Shown piece after piece: positions 9,320 to 18,563 of a DNA stretch of 64,000 nucleotides. The notes below the pieces were generated by a model. That model was not told where the DNA came from. It was given only the letters and a program-made list of their open reading frames with translations, and did not search any database. The translations under genes and the position numbers were made by a program. Position 1 is the stretch's first letter; each line of letters starts with the position of its first letter. The DNA is from Brucella haematophila (GTDB lineage Bacteria; Pseudomonadota; Alphaproteobacteria; Rhizobiales; Rhizobiaceae): contig NZ_VCPE01000012.1 of the NCBI RefSeq assembly GCF_005938105.1, forward strand, positions 62,001 through 126,000. Direction: 5' to 3'.

Positions 9320-11854
9320 ATGCGTACTTCGAAATGGGTCGTAGCGCTGTATAGCCTGATCGTCGTGATCGGGCTTATCATCGCCTTGCCCAACTTCTTC
9401 ACACAAAAGCAACTCGATGGGATGCCGTCATGGTTCCCGAAGCGTCAGGTGACGCTCGGCCTCGACCTGCGCGGCGGTTCGTATCTCGTGCTGGAAGTGG
9501 ACGCAGCCGGCCTCAAAAAGGACCGCCTGCGTGCGCTGCTGGACGATGCGCGCAGCAAATTGCGCACCGAGCGCATCCAGCCGCAGTCGATCCGCGCCGT
9601 GGGTGATGCCGTCATCGTGGCAATTCCCGATGCCGACCAGCGCGCAAAGGCGGAAACCGCCCTGCGCACGCTCATCTCGCAGGTCAACACCAGCGGCTTC
9701 GGCACGGCGATCAACGATATCGACGTCAATTCGACCGATAACCAGATTCGCCTGACGCTGACTGAAGCGGGCTTCAATTACCGCCTCGATGCAGCGCTGC
9801 AGCAGAGCCTTGAAATCATCCGCCAACGTGTTGACCAGGTTGGCGTTGCCGAACCTTCGATCCAGCGCGTCGGTTCCGACCGTATCGTGGTTCAGCTGCC
9901 AGGCCTCCAGGACCCGGCCCAGCTCCGTCAGCTTCTCGGAAGCACGGCGAAGATGAGCTTCCACATGGTCGCGGACGCCAATCCGAACGATACGCCGCCT
10001 CCGGGCGTGACGATCATGCCGGATTCCAAGGACCCGAATGTCAAATATCCGATTGAGGATCAGATCGCTCTGTCGGGCGAACGCCTGACCGATGCGCGCG
10101 CCGGTTTCGACCAGCGTACCAATGAACCAATCGTTTCCTTCCGGTTCGACAGCCTTGGCGCACGTCAGTTTGCCGATATCACCACCAAGAACGTGAACCG
10201 TCCTTTCGCCATCGTTCTCGACGGCAAGGTCTTGAGCGCACCGGTTATTCGTGAGCCGATCACGGGCGGTTCGGGCCAGATCAGCGGCAGCTTCACGGTT
10301 CAGGACACCGTTGTTCTCTCCGCGCTTCTGCGCGCTGGCGCTCTGCCCGCACCGCTGACAGTCATCGAAGAACGCACGGTTGGTCCTGATCTTGGCGGCG
10401 ACGCTATCAAGATGGGCCTTATCACCGGCATCATCGGCTTCGCGCTCGTGGCCGTGTTCATCCTTCTGCTCTACGGCCTCTGGGGCATGATCGCCAATGT
10501 GGCGCTTCTTCTGCACACATTGCTGACCTTCTCCGCGCTGAGCCTCATCGGCGCAACACTGACATTGCCCGGTATCGCAGGTATTATTCTGGGTATCGGT
10601 ATCGCGGTCGACGCGAATATTCTCATCAACGAACGTATCCGCGAAGAAACGCGCAAGGGCCTCGGCGCCATGGCAGCGCTGGACAAGGGCTTCCACAGCG
10701 CCTTTGCAACCATCATCGACTCCAACGTCACGTCGCTGATTTCGACGCTGCTCCTGTTCATGTTCGGCACCGGCCCGGTTCGCGGCTTCGCCATCACCAT
10801 GATGCTCGGCATCGCGATTTCGATGTTCACTGACGTAACGCTCGTGCGCATGGCGATGGGCTGGTTCGTGCGCAAGCGCAAGCTGAAGGTTCTGCATATC
10901 GAGCCGATCCTCAAATTCGCGCCCGAAAACACCAACTACCGCTTTATGAATGCGCGTTTCGTCGGCATCGGTGTGTCCATCGTGCTGTCGATTGCCTCGA
11001 TCGTGCTGTTCTTCAAGCCGGGCCTGAATTACGGCATCGACTTCAAGGGCGGTATCCAGGCCGAAATCACCACGTCGCAGCCTGCCGATCTTGCGCAGCT
11101 TCGCTCCAAGCTCGGGGCGCTGGAACTGGGTGAAGTCGCGCTTCAAAGCGCAGGTAGCGCCAATGAAGTGCTGATCCGCATCCAGCGTCAGGATGGCGGC
11201 GAAGAAGCGCAGACGGCGGCCGTCAACAAGATGCGCGAAGCCGTTACCGAACTCGATCCGGGTGTGAAGATCGAACGGACGGAAGTCGTGGGGCCGAAGG
11301 TCTCCGGCGAACTTGCCCGCTCCGGCTTCATCGCGGTCGTGCTCTCGGCACTTGGTATGCTGATTTATCTCTGGTGGCGGTTCGAGTGGTTCTTCGCGCT
11401 CGGTGCGATTATCACGCTCATTCTCGACACCACGAAGATCGTCGGTTTCTTCGCGCTGATGCAGCTCGATTTCAACCTGACGGCTATCGCGGCCCTTCTG
11501 ACGATCATCGGTTACTCGGTGAACGATAAGGTCGTGGTCTATGACCGTATGCGTGAAAACATGCGCCTCTATAAGTCGAAGCCGCTGCGCGAGATCATCG
11601 ACATGAGTATCAATCAGGTGCTCGTGCGCTGTATCTACACATCGGTCGTGACTTTCCTGTGTATGTTCCCGATGGCGGTATGGGGCGGCAGCGCCGTCCA
11701 TAATTTCGCCGTGCCGATGCTGTTCGGTATCGTCATTGCGACGTCGTCGTCGATCTTCATCGCAGCGCCTATACTGCTCCTGCTGGGTGACTGGTGGCAG
11801 CACCACAAAGAGGCTCACAAGCAGCCCGAGGAAAAGGCCATCGCGCAGAAGTAA
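9320..11854 (+). CDS. secDF: Protein translocase subunit SecDF (single-chain fusion)
   Basis: An 844-residue fusion of SecD and SecF, the proton-motive-force-driven auxiliary subunits that pull proteins through SecYEG. SecD features: first membrane helix at residues 7-27, D1 motif LGLDLRGGSYLVLEV (46-60), the large periplasmic domain, then the D4 signature GIGIAVDANILINERIREE. The SecF half begins around residue 545 with its own periplasmic GLNYGIDFKGG and the membrane motif IGYSVNDKVVVYDRMREN. The usual neighbour yajC is absent here, so this may be a second Sec auxiliary set. A perfect hairpin follows the stop codon. The start has only a weak ribosome-binding site. Confidence 0.95.
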   Translation: MRTSKWVVALYSLIVVIGLIIALPNFFTQKQLDGMPSWFPKRQVTLGLDLRGGSYLVLEVDAAGLKKDRLRALLDDARSKLRTERIQPQSIRAVGDAVIVAIPDADQRAKAETALRTLISQVNTSGFGTAINDIDVNSTDNQIRLTLTEAGFNYRLDAALQQSLEIIRQRVDQVGVAEPSIQRVGSDRIVVQLPGLQDPAQLRQLLGSTAKMSFHMVADANPNDTPPPGVTIMPDSKDPNVKYPIEDQIALSGERLTDARAGFDQRTNEPIVSFRFDSLGARQFADITTKNVNRPFAIVLDGKVLSAPVIREPITGGSGQISGSFTVQDTVVLSALLRAGALPAPLTVIEERTVGPDLGGDAIKMGLITGIIGFALVAVFILLLYGLWGMIANVALLLHTLLTFSALSLIGATLTLPGIAGIILGIGIAVDANILINERIREETRKGLGAMAALDKGFHSAFATIIDSNVTSLISTLLLFMFGTGPVRGFAITMMLGIAISMFTDVTLVRMAMGWFVRKRKLKVLHIEPILKFAPENTNYRFMNARFVGIGVSIVLSIASIVLFFKPGLNYGIDFKGGIQAEITTSQPADLAQLRSKLGALELGEVALQSAGSANEVLIRIQRQDGGEEAQTAAVNKMREAVTELDPGVKIERTEVVGPKVSGELARSGFIAVVLSALGMLIYLWWRFEWFFALGAIITLILDTTKIVGFFALMQLDFNLTAIAALLTIIGYSVNDKVVVYDRMRENMRLYKSKPLREIIDMSINQVLVRCIYTSVVTFLCMFPMAVWGGSAVHNFAVPMLFGIVIATSSSIFIAAPILLLLGDWWQHHKEAHKQPEEKAIAQK

Positions 11855-11861
11855 TCCAATC

Positions 11862-11889
11862 GCCGGGCAGGATTTCCGTCCTGCCCGGC
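11862..11889 (+). terminator. Strong hairpin after secDF
   Basis: A perfect 11-bp inverted repeat (GCCGGGCAGGA / TCCTGCCCGGC) lies 8 bp after the secDF stop codon. It is not followed by a T-run, so it may be an mRNA 3' stabiliser or a rho-assisted terminator. Confidence 0.65.
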
Positions 11890-11909
11890 TCCATTCATGA
11901 TGTGACAGA

Positions 11910-11956
11910 AGCACGTCCCCCAAAAGGCAAAACCGGTTTTGGGACAAGGACATGCT
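11910..11956. repeat. Dispersed palindromic repeat (hairpin-1 type)
   Basis: Imperfect palindrome AGCACGTCCCCCAAAA ... CCGGTTTTGGGAC ... GACATGCT between secDF and the antiporter gene. It shares the layout of the repeats near 20603, 36735, 44701 and 58161: an outer stem of about 7 bp, an inner AAAA/TTTT stem with a CGG, then a trailing AGAACA. Confidence 0.55.
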
Positions 11957-11979
11957 AGAACAGAGGGAAACGGCACCCT

Positions 11980-13794
11980 ATGCCCCATGACACGCCTTTG
12001 ATTGCGACGATCGTCATCGGGTTATGCCTTGCCTTCATCTTCGGTGCCGTAGCCACCCGCCTCAAGATTTCTCCATTGGTCGGCTATCTTTTGGCTGGCG
12101 TTATCGCCGGTCCGCATACGCCGGGTTTCGTTGCCGATCAGGGCCTCATTTTGCAGCTCGCCGAAATCGGCGTCATCCTGCTGATGTTTGGCGTCGGCCT
12201 GCATTTTTCTCTGAAAGACCTGCTATCCGTCAAAGCCATCGCCGTTCCGGGCGCATTGGCGCAGATCGCCACTGCCGCTGCCCTGGGCACCGGGCTTGGG
12301 CTGATGCTCGGCTGGGACGTTGAAGCAGGCATTGTCTTCGGCCTCGCCCTTTCCACGGCCAGTACGGTTGTTCTTTTGCGCGCCATGCAGGAGCGCCGCC
12401 TCATCGATACCGAACGCGGCCGCATCGCCGTCGGCTGGCTGATTGTTGAAGATCTCGCCATGGTGATGGCTCTGGTGCTGCTGCCAGCCGTCGCCAGCGT
12501 CACCGGCCGCGCAACAAGTGCCGCGGCCAGCGACCCGCTCGCAGCCTGGCTTGGCCTCGGCATTGGCGGTATCATTCTTCTGACCATCGCCAAGGTGGTT
12601 CTGTTCGTCGCCCTGATGCTGGTCGTCGGGCGCAAGGTTATTCCCTGGCTTCTTAACGTCGTCGCACAAACCGGTTCGCGCGAATTGTTTCGCCTTGGCG
12701 TTCTGGCCATTGCGCTCGGCGTTGCCTTCGGCGCGGCGCATCTCTTCGGTGTTTCCTTCGCGCTTGGTGCTTTCTTTGCCGGGATGGTGATGAGCGAATC
12801 CGAACTCAGCCATCGCGCCGCTGAAGAATCCTTGCCGCTGCGCGATGCTTTCGCGGTTTTGTTCTTCATTTCGGTCGGCATGTTGTTCGACCCGATGAGC
12901 CTGCTGAAAGACCCCCTGCCCCTGCTGGGCACGCTGGCGATCATTCTGATCGGCAAGTCCGTCGCGGCCTTCTTTATTGTGCGGGCCTTCCGCCGCCCGG
13001 TCAGCACGGCGCTGACGATTTCCGCAAGTCTGGCGCAGATCGGCGAATTCTCGTTCATCCTCGCCGGACTTGGCGTCAGCCTCAATCTGCTGCCGCCCGC
13101 CGGGCGCGACCTCATTCTGGCAGGCGCGATCCTTTCCATATTCCTCAATCCGGTGATGTTCATCGTCGCCGAGCGGATGCGACCCTGGATCGAAAAGCGC
13201 AGTGCATCCGAAAGCGGCAGTGAAAATGCGGGTGACACCGCCATCGATGTTTCCGAGCCGGAACCATTGCCGCAGACGCGCCTGACTGGCCACACAATCA
13301 TTGCCGGCTACGGACATATCGGCAGCAGATTGGCCAGCAGTTTGCAGGAACGTGCGATGCCGTTCCTCGTCATTGATGACTCATCGAAAATTTGCACCGC
13401 ATTGCGGGAAAAAGGCATCGAAGCTATTGCAGGCAATGCCTCCGATACCGAAATATTGAATGCAGCGAATCCGGGGCTTGCCAAAAATCTGGTCATTGCG
13501 ATTCCAAATGCCTTCGAGGCTGGACGCGCGACCGCTCTGGCCCATGCGGCCAACCCGGATATTCACATCGTTGCACAGGCCAGTTCGCAGGCCGAAGCAC
13601 AATATCTGACCGATCTTGGTGCAACCTCCGTCATTCTTGGCGAAGAAGAGATTGCAAAAGCAATCGCCAAGGCCATCGGAGCAGAGGTTTCAAATACGGG
13701 CGGCAATGCTTCCGCCCGGCCGCCACAGCAGCACGCTCAGGCACAGGACGACAGTTCGGTGGTTGCGGCTGATGGCGAAGCACAGGCCATATAA
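11980..13794 (+). CDS. CPA2-family potassium/proton antiporter (YbaL/KefB-like)
   Basis: A 604-residue protein with about 12 membrane helices of the Na+/H+ exchanger fold (residues 5-395), then a cytosolic RCK/TrkA-N domain starting near 437 (HTIIAGYGHIGSRLASSLQ), which binds NAD(H) or another nucleotide and gates transport. Such proteins exchange K+ or Na+ for H+ and are often linked to glutathione or electrophile stress. The C-terminal 40 residues are low-complexity Gln/Ala/Ser. A GAGGGAAA site lies upstream. YbaL is the closest well-known relative by layout; the ion cannot be assigned. Confidence 0.9.
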   Translation: MPHDTPLIATIVIGLCLAFIFGAVATRLKISPLVGYLLAGVIAGPHTPGFVADQGLILQLAEIGVILLMFGVGLHFSLKDLLSVKAIAVPGALAQIATAAALGTGLGLMLGWDVEAGIVFGLALSTASTVVLLRAMQERRLIDTERGRIAVGWLIVEDLAMVMALVLLPAVASVTGRATSAAASDPLAAWLGLGIGGIILLTIAKVVLFVALMLVVGRKVIPWLLNVVAQTGSRELFRLGVLAIALGVAFGAAHLFGVSFALGAFFAGMVMSESELSHRAAEESLPLRDAFAVLFFISVGMLFDPMSLLKDPLPLLGTLAIILIGKSVAAFFIVRAFRRPVSTALTISASLAQIGEFSFILAGLGVSLNLLPPAGRDLILAGAILSIFLNPVMFIVAERMRPWIEKRSASESGSENAGDTAIDVSEPEPLPQTRLTGHTIIAGYGHIGSRLASSLQERAMPFLVIDDSSKICTALREKGIEAIAGNASDTEILNAANPGLAKNLVIAIPNAFEAGRATALAHAANPDIHIVAQASSQAEAQYLTDLGATSVILGEEEIAKAIAKAIGAEVSNTGGNASARPPQQHAQAQDDSSVVAADGEAQAI

Positions 13795-13833
13795 GGGGAA
13801 CATGATGAGAGCTGAAGGGGCGGTAATCGGTTA

Positions 13834-14781
13834 ATGAAAGCAAAGGATTATATCTGGCCAGTCATCGGTGTCTGCGCCGTCGGCGTTTCAGCCTGGCTTC
13901 TCTATCGTGAACTTCGCAGCATTTCGCTCGATGATGTTCTGGACAGCCTCTACGCCATTCGCGCGCATCACTGGGTACTGGCAGCGGCGGCAGCCCTTCT
14001 CGCCTATAGCTCGCTTGCCGGTTACGACCGGATCGCGCTACTCCACCTCCGGCGCAAGATTTCCTGGCTTTTCATCGCGCTTTGTTCCTTCACCACCTAT
14101 GCCCTGTCGCACAATATCGGTGCATCCGTGGTCTCCGGCGCTGTTGTTCGCTACCGCGCCTATTCCTCGCAAGGCATGCCGGGCAGCGAGATCGCCGTCC
14201 TCATCGCCTTCTGCTCGTTTACATTCATACTCGGTGTCATCATCACCTCCAGCGTGGTCCTGTTGCTGGAGCCGCATGTTCTCATGCGTTTCAACGAAGA
14301 CCTGACACCCACCGTTGCCATGGTCATCGCCCTGATCATGCTGGCCTTCGTCCTGCTTTATGTTTTGGGCAGCTGGATGCAATTGCGCCCTCTTCAAATC
14401 GGCAAGTTCCGGCTTGAATATCCGCGTATGTCGGTCGTCGTACAGCAGTTGGTCGTCGCGCCCCTCGAACTGATCGGCGCTGCGGGCATCATCTATTTCG
14501 CCTTGCCCGAAGCGGGTAATCCCGGCTTCCTGATTGTGCTCGGCATTTTCCTCGTTTCCTTCTCGGCAGCACTCATCTCGCATGCGCCGGGCGGCCTTGG
14601 CGTGCTTGAACTGGTTTTCCTGACCGGCCTTCCGGATATGAACCAGGCCGATGTGCTGGCGGCACTGATCGTGTTCCGCCTGCTCTATCTCCTGATCCCG
14701 TTTGCCATGTCGCTCGTGGTGGTGCTGGTTTTCGAGAAGTCGCAGTTCCTGCTACGCTGGAACGAAAAGCACAACAAGTGA
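13834..14781 (+). CDS. YbhN/UPF0104-type membrane protein (LPG synthase membrane-domain family)
   Basis: A 315-residue integral membrane protein with about eight helices. It matches the flippase-like membrane domain of lysylphosphatidylglycerol synthases (conserved TTYALSHNIGASVVSGAVVRYRAY and HAPGGLGVLELVF), but without the aminoacyl-transferase half. Stand-alone members (YbhN, UPF0104) probably handle lipids; the exact role is unknown. It begins 39 bp after the antiporter gene, preceded by AAGGGGCGG, so the two are probably co-transcribed. Confidence 0.85.
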   Translation: MKAKDYIWPVIGVCAVGVSAWLLYRELRSISLDDVLDSLYAIRAHHWVLAAAAALLAYSSLAGYDRIALLHLRRKISWLFIALCSFTTYALSHNIGASVVSGAVVRYRAYSSQGMPGSEIAVLIAFCSFTFILGVIITSSVVLLLEPHVLMRFNEDLTPTVAMVIALIMLAFVLLYVLGSWMQLRPLQIGKFRLEYPRMSVVVQQLVVAPLELIGAAGIIYFALPEAGNPGFLIVLGIFLVSFSAALISHAPGGLGVLELVFLTGLPDMNQADVLAALIVFRLLYLLIPFAMSLVVVLVFEKSQFLLRWNEKHNK

Positions 14782-15012
14782 CTACCATTCAGGCGGAGAA
14801 TAATTTTCACTTACCCGCCTGAATTTGAATTCCTTTTCCTTAAAATAGCAGGTTTCAGCGCCTATTTTGGAAACTGCTTCGCAAGACGTATCCAGATCGG
14901 AACGAAAAGCGAAACAGTAAAAGCCCTCCCAAGGCTCTGATCTCTGTGATGTCGCAATTGTAGCAAAGCCGTTTCGTGCTTTTGCTGCAATTGCCGGAAA
15001 AGGAAACAACGC

Positions 15013-15591
15013 ATGCCTGCGACACTTATCATCCCCGGTTACAAGGGATCGGAAGCAGGCCACTGGCAGCGCCAATGGTTGCATGACGATCCGTCAGCAT
15101 TACTGGTTGAACAGGACGACTGGCATTATCCAGTGCTATCCGACTGGATGCATGCGCTCGAAGCAAAACTGGCCGAAAATCCCGGTGCGGTTCTGGTTGC
15201 CCATAGCCTTGGCTGTGTGCTGGTTGCTCATCTGGCAAGCCGTCCGGCTGCCGCACATGTGGCGGGCGCGCTTCTCGTCGCCCCTGCCGATGCGGAAACC
15301 ATGGCCTCCAGAGATAGCCGTTTTCAGAGCTTCGCCCCACTGCCGCGCCATGAGCTGGGTTTCCCATCCATCGTCGTCGCCAGCCGTAACGACGAATATA
15401 TGCGCTTTGCCAAGGCAGAGGCTCTGGCGAATGTCTGGGGCTCTGGCTTTGTCGATATCGGCCATGCTGGTCACATCAATGTCGCAAGCGGTTTCAGCCG
15501 CTGGCCGGAAGGCGTCATTCTCGCCTCATCCCTGCAAAGGGAGCCGCAAAAGGCAATCCTCCCCTCCCAGGCTGCACAACTGGCAGCCTGA
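15013..15591 (+). CDS. RBBP9/YdeN-family serine hydrolase
   Basis: A 192-residue alpha/beta hydrolase of the RBBP9/YdeN family. The start IIPGYKGSEAGHWQRQW is characteristic, the nucleophile elbow is VAHSLGC (Ser about residue 65), and the C-terminal GHAGHINVASGF supplies the catalytic His, with an Asp in between. The natural substrate is unknown for most members. It is a cytosolic enzyme with no signal peptide. A GGAAAAGGAAAC site precedes the ATG. It converges with cysW and shares a terminator hairpin with it. Confidence 0.85.
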   Translation: MPATLIIPGYKGSEAGHWQRQWLHDDPSALLVEQDDWHYPVLSDWMHALEAKLAENPGAVLVAHSLGCVLVAHLASRPAAAHVAGALLVAPADAETMASRDSRFQSFAPLPRHELGFPSIVVASRNDEYMRFAKAEALANVWGSGFVDIGHAGHINVASGFSRWPEGVILASSLQREPQKAILPSQAAQLAA

Positions 15592-15596
15592 TCATT

Positions 15597-15632
15597 TTAA
15601 CGCCGTGTGACCTTCCGGGCGCACGGCGTTAA
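15597..15632. terminator. Shared terminator hairpin between the hydrolase gene and cysW
   Basis: A near-perfect inverted repeat TTAACGCCGTG / CACGGCGTTAA with a central spacer. The cysW stop codon (15629-15631) lies inside its right arm. It closes both convergent genes and shows that no cysA follows cysW in the same transcript. Confidence 0.75.
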
Positions 15633-16453
15633 ACGTGCTGCTTGCGTTCCAGCAGGAATTTCAGCACCAGCGTCAGAAGAGCAATCAATGCGAGTGTGGA
15701 AGCCGCAGCGAAGGCTCCGGCGACATTATAATCGTTGAACAGAAGCTCCACCTGCAACGGCAAGGTGTTCGTCTTACCACGAATGGCCCCGGACACGACA
15801 GATGTCGCTCCAAACTCGCCCATCACACGCGCATTACACAAAACGGCACCGTAAAGCAGCGCCCATTTGATATTGGGCAGCGTGACATAGAAGAATGTCT
15901 GCCAGCCATTGGCGCCGAGCGTCATCGCCGCTTCTTCTTCATCGCTGCCCTGCACTTCCATCAGCGGGATCAATTCGCGTGCCACAAAGGGCGACGTGAC
16001 GAACAGGCTGACCAGAAAAATCGCCGGGACCGTGAACATGATCTTGAGATCATAGCTTTCGAGCAGCGGCCCGAGCAGGCCCTGCGAGCCATAGAGGAAG
16101 AGATAGGTCACGCCCGCGACAATCGGCGAGATCGAGAAGGGAATCTCGACAAAGGTAATCAGCAGCCTGCGCCCCGGAAAACGAAACTTCGTCACCAGCC
16201 ACGCGACACAGACGCCGAACGCCATATTGATCGGCACAACCACGATTGCGACCAGCACCGTCAGCCAGATCGCATGCAGCGTATCGGGTTTGAGGATTTC
16301 ACCGAAGAACGCGCCCACGCCCTTGCTGAATGCATAGGTGAAGATGATCGCCAGCGGCACACCGATGCACAAGACCGACAAGACGGCGGCCAGCCAGATC
16401 AACAGGCTGCGAACCGGCCCCGGCGCGTTGCGTGCCAGATTAGCGCTCTGCAT
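15629..16453 (-). CDS. cysW: Sulfate/thiosulfate ABC transporter permease CysW
   Basis: A 274-residue inner-membrane permease with six helices and the binding-protein-dependent EAA loop (EEEAAMTLGANGWQTFFYVTLP, interrupted by hydrophobic residues). Sequence details such as VMGEFGATSVVSGAIRGKTNTLPL are typical of CysW. Together with CysT it forms the channel for sulfate or thiosulfate. Its start overlaps the end of cysT by 14 bp, so translation is probably coupled. The gene normally next, cysA (ATPase), is missing here. Confidence 0.93.
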   Translation of the reverse strand: MQSANLARNAPGPVRSLLIWLAAVLSVLCIGVPLAIIFTYAFSKGVGAFFGEILKPDTLHAIWLTVLVAIVVVPINMAFGVCVAWLVTKFRFPGRRLLITFVEIPFSISPIVAGVTYLFLYGSQGLLGPLLESYDLKIMFTVPAIFLVSLFVTSPFVARELIPLMEVQGSDEEEAAMTLGANGWQTFFYVTLPNIKWALLYGAVLCNARVMGEFGATSVVSGAIRGKTNTLPLQVELLFNDYNVAGAFAAASTLALIALLTLVLKFLLERKQHV

Positions 16454-17276
16454 AACGAAGCTGCCTTGCCTGAATGAGATTGGTGATGAGCAGCATCAGA
16501 AATGCCGCGGCCAGCATGACGAAGGCCAGCGCTGCTGCGGCCGGATAATCATATTCGTCAAGCCGGATGAAGATCAGAAGCGATGTCACTTCTGTCTCAA
16601 ACGGCAGATTGCCGGAAATGAAAACGATGGAGCCGAACTCGCCGAGGCTGCGTGCAAAGGACAGCGATGCGCCCGCGAGAAAGGCCGGGAAAATCGTCGG
16701 CCAGACGATATAGGCGAAAATCTGCCAGGGCTTCGCGCCGAGGCTGCGCGCGGCCTCTTCCACATCGGCATTCATATCTTCCAGCACGGGCTGCACCGTG
16801 CGGATGACGAAGGGAATACTCGTAAAAGCCATGGCGACGGAAATACCGAGCGGCGCATAGGCGACCTTGATGCCGAGCGGTTCCAGAAACTGGCCGAACC
16901 AGCCGTTCTGCGCAAAGACCGTCACCAGTGCGAGACCGGCAATCGCCGTCGGCAGCGCGAAAGGCAGGTCGACTGCAGCATCCATCAGGCGCTTGCCGGG
17001 AAACTCATACCGCGCCAACACCCATGCCAGCAGCAGGCCGAACAGACCGTTGAATACGGTCGCAAGTGCAGCTGTGCCGAGCGTGATGCGATAGGTGGCC
17101 AGTGCACGGTCAGAGGTGACGATGGACCAGAAATCGCTCCAGCCGAGGCTCGCTGTTTTCATGATCATGGCGAGCAATGGCAAAGCCACGATGACCGTCA
17201 GATAAAACAGCGTACAGCCGAGGGTCAGACCGAACCCCGGCAGTACCGAATTGCGTTTCATGCTGAGAAGCGACAC
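16440..17276 (-). CDS. cysT: Sulfate/thiosulfate ABC transporter permease CysT (CysU)
   Basis: A 278-residue six-helix permease, partner of CysW. It has the family N-terminus (LPGFGLTLGCTLFYLTVIV) and the EAA motif EEAARSLGAKPWQIF, then SFARSLGEFGSIVFISGN, typical of CysT. It lies 68 bp downstream of the binding-protein gene and overlaps cysW by 14 bp, so sbp-cysT-cysW form one operon on the complementary strand. Confidence 0.93.
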   Translation of the reverse strand: MSLLSMKRNSVLPGFGLTLGCTLFYLTVIVALPLLAMIMKTASLGWSDFWSIVTSDRALATYRITLGTAALATVFNGLFGLLLAWVLARYEFPGKRLMDAAVDLPFALPTAIAGLALVTVFAQNGWFGQFLEPLGIKVAYAPLGISVAMAFTSIPFVIRTVQPVLEDMNADVEEAARSLGAKPWQIFAYIVWPTIFPAFLAGASLSFARSLGEFGSIVFISGNLPFETEVTSLLIFIRLDEYDYPAAAALAFVMLAAAFLMLLITNLIQARQLRYAER

Positions 17277-17344
17277 TGAATTATTCCATATAACGGCAGG
17301 AGCGCACGTCGCCGCACGCTCCTTCGGACTGGCTAAATGATCGC

Positions 17345-18349
17345 TTACTTCTTGGTGAAGAGCTGATCAAGCACGCCGCCTTCGGCAAAATGCTCTTTCT
17401 GCAACTTGTCCCAACCGCCGAACACATCTTCGACCGTCACGAGACGCACATCCGGATAGATATCCTTGTGCTTTTCGATGACCGCCTTGTCATGCACGCG
17501 GTTGAAGTTCTGAGCGAGAATCTCCTGACCTTCCGGTGCATAAAGATAGTTCAGATAGGCTTCAGCGATCTTGCGCGAGCCGCGCTTGTCCACGACCTTG
17601 TCGACGACCGTGACCGGGAACTCGGCCAACAGGCTGACCTGCGGAACGACGACGTCATATTTGTCTGCGCCCAGCTGCTTCTGCGTGCCACGGGTTTCTG
17701 CCTCGAAGGTGACCAGCACGTCGCCGATACCGCGTTCCGCAAAGGTAGTCGTTGCGCCGCGACCGCCGGTGTCGAAGACCGGCACATTCTTGAAGATCTT
17801 GCCGACGAATTCGCGCACCTTGGCGTCGTCGTTATTAAACGCTTCCTTCGCATAGGCCGTCGCCGCCAGATAGGTATAGCGCGCATTGCCCGAGGTCTTC
17901 GGATTCGGGAAGACAACCTTCACATCGTCGCGGGCGAGATCATCCCAGTTCTTGATGTTCTTCGGGTTGCCCGCGCGCACCAGAAATGCCGGGAAGGAAT
18001 AATAAGGCGACGAATTGTTCGGCAGACGCTTCTGCCAATCAGCCGGGATCAGATTGCCCTTGTCGTGCAGCACCTGCACGTCGGTCACCTGATTGAAGGT
18101 CACCACATCGGCTTCAAGGCCTTCGAGAATAGAGCGGGCCTGTTTGGAAGAACCGGCATGTGACTGGTTGACGGTCAACTCTTCGCCGGTCTTCGCCTTC
18201 CAGTCCGCGATGAACGCCTTGTTGACCTGCTCGTAAAGTTCGCGAGCGATATCATAGGAAACGTTCAGGATTTCCTTCGGCTCTTCAGCCTTGACCGGTG
18301 CTGCACCCAGTCCGAGCGCCACAGCCGCATAGAGAAAAATTTTCCGCAT
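17345..18349 (-). CDS. sbp: Periplasmic sulfate-binding protein
   Basis: A 334-residue precursor with a Sec signal peptide (RKIFLYAAVALGLGAAPVKA) and the conserved sulfate-binding-protein segments LNVSYDIARELY, NQSHAGSSKQARSILEGL, ADVVTFNQVTDV and YLYAPEGQEI. It delivers sulfate to CysT/CysW. The start at 18349 is preceded by GGGGA at an 8-nt spacing; a GTG at 18364 is in frame but leaves no room for a site. A perfect 15-bp dyad about 95 bp upstream is a candidate operator. Confidence 0.93.
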   Translation of the reverse strand: MRKIFLYAAVALGLGAAPVKAEEPKEILNVSYDIARELYEQVNKAFIADWKAKTGEELTVNQSHAGSSKQARSILEGLEADVVTFNQVTDVQVLHDKGNLIPADWQKRLPNNSSPYYSFPAFLVRAGNPKNIKNWDDLARDDVKVVFPNPKTSGNARYTYLAATAYAKEAFNNDDAKVREFVGKIFKNVPVFDTGGRGATTTFAERGIGDVLVTFEAETRGTQKQLGADKYDVVVPQVSLLAEFPVTVVDKVVDKRGSRKIAEAYLNYLYAPEGQEILAQNFNRVHDKAVIEKHKDIYPDVRLVTVEDVFGGWDKLQKEHFAEGGVLDQLFTKK

Positions 18350-18443
18350 TAGACACATCCCCACCGCCCTGCACCTGCAAAGCGTTCATACAGACGATTG
18401 AACTTGGAAAGAAAACCTATCGAATGGTGGTTCAAAATCAACC

Positions 18444-18458
18444 TAAATCATTGATTTA
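18444..18458. promoter_or_regulatory. Perfect 15-bp palindrome upstream of sbp
   Basis: TAAATCATTGATTTA is a perfect dyad (7-bp arms around a central T) in an AT-rich promoter region, 95 bp from the sbp start. Candidate operator for a regulator of the sulfate genes; the protein is not known. Confidence 0.4.
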
Positions 18459-18563
18459 AATGAATAAACTACTTTCGAGCAACTCCTTGGAACATGTGCC
18501 CAAGCGGCATTCGCGATATAGAAAAATATTCCTCGGAACATCCTAAATCAGAAATGAGAAAAC

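Noticed and set aside
9428-11953. 841-codon open frame opposite secDF
   Set aside because: Arises from the high-GC third-position bias of secDF; the product is rich in Arg, His and Asp, with no recognisable domain.
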